Source of the DNA: Metallyticus violacea
Taxonomy: Eukaryota; Arthropoda; Insecta; Mantodea; Metallyticidae
Length of the DNA stretch: 64,000 nt
Direction: 5' to 3'
Assembly: GCA_030762175.1 (NCBI GenBank)
Contig: CM060833.1
Location: 5,422,001 to 5,486,000 of the forward strand
Of the stretch, positions 60,353 to 64,000 are shown one piece after another. The notes under the pieces are model-generated. The model was not told where the DNA came from. It saw only the letters and a list, made by a program, of their open reading frames with translations, and searched no databases. Positions within the stretch are counted from its first letter, which is position 1, and each line of letters begins with the position of its first letter. The translations under genes and the position numbers were made by a program.

Positions 60353-61110
60353 TCGATAAGGTGAACGACGTGGTTCTATAGGATCGCCATTTAAAGGTGT
60401 CCGACATTGCTGAAGCTCTGGGCATTTCAGCGAAATGGACATTTTACATTTTGAGAGAAGAATTGTTGTTGAAAAAAGTATGGGAAAGGCGAGTGCCGCG
60501 ACTTTTGACTCAGGATCAAAAGCGAAACTAGTGGAAATCTCTCAGGGAACTTTGGGTCGTTTTCAGAGAGATCCAGTCAACTTTATCGGTCAATTTGTTA
60601 ACAGTGATGAAACAAGCGTGCACTACTACATACCTGAAAAAAACACCAGTCTAAACAATAGAGCATCACGACTCTCTTCCGCCAAAGATAGCCGAAAATA
60701 GGTCGTGAAGATCTGGGATGCCAAGAGTGTACAGCTAATTGATATCTTTCCACTGGAACATCTATCGCTGGTAACCTTTTGGATTTATTAAAGATGAAAA
60801 TACACGAAAAAAAGCCAGGCTTATAAGACAGGCAAGTCGTTGTTTCAAGACAATGCTCGTCCTTAAACACATGTCGTTACAATGGCGAAAATAAATGAAT
60901 TGGGATAAGAGTTGCTGCCACATCCGCCTTATTTCCCTGATTTGGCTCCATCAGACTTCCATCTGTTCCGTAAGGTGAGAAAATTCATTAGTGCAAAGAA
61001 GTTTTCGTACGCTGAAGAGAGATCGGAGGAATGTGACTTTCGTGATGGGATAAAGTCTTTGAGGTATGGGTTGGACAAAGTGTCAAGGATACCGTACTGA
61101 CATGTCAGCA
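60353..61110 (+). mobile_element. Old mariner relic joined to copy F
   Basis: RHLKVSDIAEALGIS (60385-60430), RRVPRLLTQDQKR, a first-Asp remnant VNSDETSVHYY (60597-60630), LLPHPPYFPDLAPSDFHLF (60910-60970) and ECDFRDGIKSLR (61028-61070). There are frameshifts throughout. It belongs to the same lineage as 1545-2345. Confidence 0.75.
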
Positions 61111-61199
61111 TTTAAGAACCAAATTGAACACACAAATAGGCAAGCGTGGCAGTTCAGACCTACAAACAATAAAAGGTGTAGGCAAGATTCTCAGTGGTG

Positions 61200-61350
61200 A
61201 AAATATGACATAGACTCGTTGACCATGACTTGTTTCAAGTACGCTCCAATTACAACAGTCAATGGACCTTGGCCTTTTTCTGTTCTGAAAAATACTTTAT
61301 CTGACAAACGACAAAATGTCCGTGTTGATAATTTCAACAAGCGATAAACA
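61200..61350 (+). pseudogene. hAT transposase C-terminal fragment, second copy
   Basis: MTCFKYAPITTVNGPWPFSVLKNTLSDKRQNVRVDNFNKR and a stop at 61346. Same fragment as 25690-25905, with the VEVERSFS core degraded. Confidence 0.65.
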
Positions 61351-61511
61351 GCGTTAAAACCGTGGGTCTAGTATTTGTGTGCTTTTTCTTTGTAAAAAAC
61401 GCTGTTGTTTAAATAAATAAATTCCTTTTGTAATGCCCGAATACTCGGAACTAATTTTATTACAAACTGCAGACGGAATATTTATTTATTAACTACTGGC
61501 GAAAATACTTA

Positions 61512-62564
61512 TGAGTAGGTCCATAAGTTTCCGACCTAAAATTTTTCTAGGTATGATAAAGACAAAAACTCTATTTCACTTTTAAAATATAGTTGTCCTT
61601 TATTACTATACTTTCTCACATTTTTCAATTAACATTTCAATCCCCCCCCCCAAATAGTCAGAAGTCTTGTCTGCAAAATGGGCATAAACAACACCCATCG
61701 CTTCTTGTCACACTTAAATTTCCTTCCTCGAAGGTTCTTCTTGATTTTTCAAAAGAGGAAATAGTCACTGGAAGCTAGATCTGGGCTATAGGGTAGATGG
61801 TTGATCTTCTTGAAGTCACATTTCTTCACAGCTTCCTTTGCAACAAGAACTGTGGTATAGTGTGCTGCCACTCCATTGATTCTCTTTTGGACAAGGGATC
61901 ATATTAGAGGTCTATAGTTTTATCTCCTGTAACAATGGTTTGCAGAACTTCTCTCTCGTTGCCACGGCAGAGCTCCAAAAATGCCTGACAACAGATGACC
62001 CGTTGCTGCTTTTGGACTGAGGAAAGAAGTCTAGACACTCATCTTGCACTAACCTTATTCATGTTTAAATGTTCATAAATAATTCGGAGGACTGTTGTTT
62101 TAGAAAGGCTCAACCTTGCTGCTATTTCTGTGACTTTGAGCCGCCGGCCGGTCTTCCATAATTTCTCTTCCACAAGAGCGGGCGATGTTTTCAGGAGTGA
62201 GCACCTCCAAGGGCCGACCTGCACGCTCTTCTCTTCAATGCTTTCTCCACCCATTCGAAAAAGTTTGGCCCATTCTTTTACGGTAGAATATGAGGGGAAT
62301 GCTTCCCCATATATACCGTCCAATCGCTGTTTATTTCATTTGGAGTAAGTCCTTCTTTTGTGAAGAACTTAATAACAGCTCGAAACTCTATTTTGAACTT
62401 GTCACAATCTTCTATACATAGCTTTCTTTTGCAACTATATCTGAACAACTGAACAGTTACAGCTGCAATTATTTACTGAACAGATAAGGTATGACACCAG
62501 ATGAGGGTTTTATGAAGGCGATAATCCATATCAGGGAGACCGGAAACTTATGGACCTACTCTTG
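61512..62564 (-). mobile_element. DD34D mariner copy G, internally deleted, both TIRs present
   Basis: Flanked by TA at 61510-61511 and 62565-62566. TIRs TGAGTAGGTCCATAAGTTTC and, inverted, CGGAAACTTATGGACCTACT. The minus-strand N-terminal frame is 62039-62323. The catalytic centre is deleted between about 61858 and 61866 (the text jumps from [10 protein letters not shown] to RINGVAA). C run 61642-61650. Confidence 0.9.
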
Positions 62565-62566
62565 TA

Positions 62567-64000
62567 ACTAATACGATTCTTTTTTTCAAATGACCGTCAT
62601 ATTAACAGTGAAATAACAGTCTACCAACAAAGGGCGCCGCAAGAAATTTCTCAATAATACTTTAAATAGGCATGTCAGTAAACATTTACGTATTTTATAA
62701 TACGTTTGAAACTGGAGCAGTAATTGGTGGGTCGGGGGATGTAGTTGTTGATCGTGGTTTCGATGTCTCGGCCGGGCTGCTCACTGATGATCGTCGTTAG
62801 CTCCAATTCTGTTGAATTTTATCTCAGGGTCCACCGGAGTGTTTCGGGATCAGTATCGATCCACGGGAACGAGAAATGTGTTGCCCAAAAATACAGAAGG
62901 TTGACTTGTTTAAAATATTTTATTCACATGTAAAGTACTGCCTGACTGTTCGCCGCTGACTTCGCTACTCTCTTAGACTGGCTTCCTGAGTGAATATCTG
63001 GATGTCTGAATGTCCCTCTGAATCTATGAATGTGTGAGTGTAAATCTGCGAATGTATCTCTACTGAATGTCTGAAAGTGAATCTATGAATGTGTCTCTAC
63101 CGAATGCGTGAATTCCCGAGTGCGTGAATGTCTGCTGTACTCTAGTTTTTCTACTACATCGCCACGCCTTTCGCTAAATTAAATTCCCTCGTATTTTATC
63201 TATTTTCGTGTTGTACTTTCATAATTGGTTATCCTAAAATTATTATTTATAAATAAGTTCTTCTGATTCGTTAACTTTTATCCGAAGACCATTGGCTAGA
63301 ATTATTCTTTCCCCCCTGATCTAACGTCTTCCCACGAACTTGAATTTTCCCAGAACAAGCTGTCATAAATTTCGGTACTTTCCTTATTTTCTGATTTCTA
63401 TTGAAAATCTTTTGCCTTGCTTAGTTTGTAGATTCCTAAATGTTCCCGGAGATAACGCACGTGTTTTCGGCTTTCCTGTAATAAAACATTTTCGTCTCCG
63501 ATCTGACATTTTCATTTTCCCTTAAAATATTTTTAAGTCTGACTTTGTTAAATACTGTCCCGTTACGGCCACATGTTTCTCTTATTGTCAACTCCTAAGT
63601 ATTTCCTGGGTAAAAGGTTCGTGACCTAACAAAAGATAGTTTACCCTTTCTTCAGCCTTGTCTAAGGAGCGGTCAGTGAGTGGAGTCAGGTATACATATT
63701 CGTCTTTCTCACATGTTCTACACAAAATGTATACAAAACCCTTTTGTGAAATACCATTACTTGTTAAATGACATACAAGTTACAAATTATTTCGATTCCT
63801 GTTATACCTATCTCAAAATGATTTTCTTATACATATACATAACAATTATCCTTATCAAATATAATGCCTTTATAAATATAGCTCTGCAGCCTTTAGATAT
63901 TAAATTAATAAAGGCAGCCTTATTTCCGGCTTCAAATGCCCCTGTAATCAGATTTTGTTGTGGTAACACAACAAAATATGAATACACAGTCCCGTGAGAT
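62567..64000. other. Unassigned right end of window
   Basis: A short GC-richer stretch at 62725-62880, then the TGAATGT-type repeats, then AT-rich DNA. A 105-codon frame (63680-63997) is low in complexity and shows no motif. Confidence 0.4.
62985..63145. repeat. Imperfect TGAATGT-type short repeats
   Basis: Repeated words tgaatgtct, ctgaatctatgaatgtg and gcgtgaatg at irregular 10-25 bp spacing. No coding signal. Confidence 0.6.

Noticed and set aside
63680..63997. 105-codon frame at the window end
   Set aside because: AT-driven composition (Ile, Tyr, Lys rich), no motif, no splice or neighbour support.

Overview
The window is nuclear DNA from an insect, probably a large-genome polyneopteran such as a cockroach or termite. 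That placement is inference from the style of the genome: AT-rich, intron-rich, and packed with Tc1/mariner relics and tRNA-derived SINEs. There is no bacterial gene layout, and I recognise no rRNA, intact tRNA gene or CRISPR array.

Region 1 (about 1-15 kb) holds the only host gene I can support. It is a minus-strand, eight-exon piece of a dipeptidyl-peptidase-IV-like protein (family S9B, DPP4/DPP6/DPP10). The exons run from 14954 down to 2628 with GT-AG junctions and consistent reading phases. They encode 364 codons: a membrane anchor, then most of the beta-propeller with its DWVYEEE signature. The first exon and the whole C-terminal hydrolase domain are not visible here. The longer introns are filled with mariners and SINEs, some starting within about 20-60 bases of a splice site.

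Region 2 (about 15-36 kb) and region 4 (about 45-64 kb) are intergenic or deep-intronic transposon graveyards. The best defined families are a DD34D mariner (seven copies, TIR beginning near CGAGGGTAGGTCCATAAG), a DD41D mariner (five copies plus a mini-fragment, several with independent internal deletions), several older mariner/Tc1 lineages, hAT C-terminal fragments, two tRNA-derived SINE families (called SINE-A and SINE-B here), and an unclassified AT-rich repeat (called R1 here) built of roughly 150-170 bp sub-units. Insertions are often nested with readable target duplications.

Region 3 (36.8-44.7 kb) is the most unusual part. Tandem 82-bp units occupy 36.80-38.31 and 40.66-41.36 kb in one orientation and 42.79-44.68 kb in the opposite orientation, around a 1.43-kb unique centre. 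The result is a giant inverted repeat made of tandem sub-repeats, the architecture of Foldback-type elements. Each unit also carries its own 11-bp hairpin. A Tigger/pogo-like DNA transposon (38307-40659, TA target duplication) sits in the left arm and itself carries a SINE-A copy with a 12-bp duplication, which gives a three-layer insertion history.

Only the peptidase gene is likely to make a functional protein. Every transposase reading frame seen is truncated, frameshifted or missing catalytic residues.
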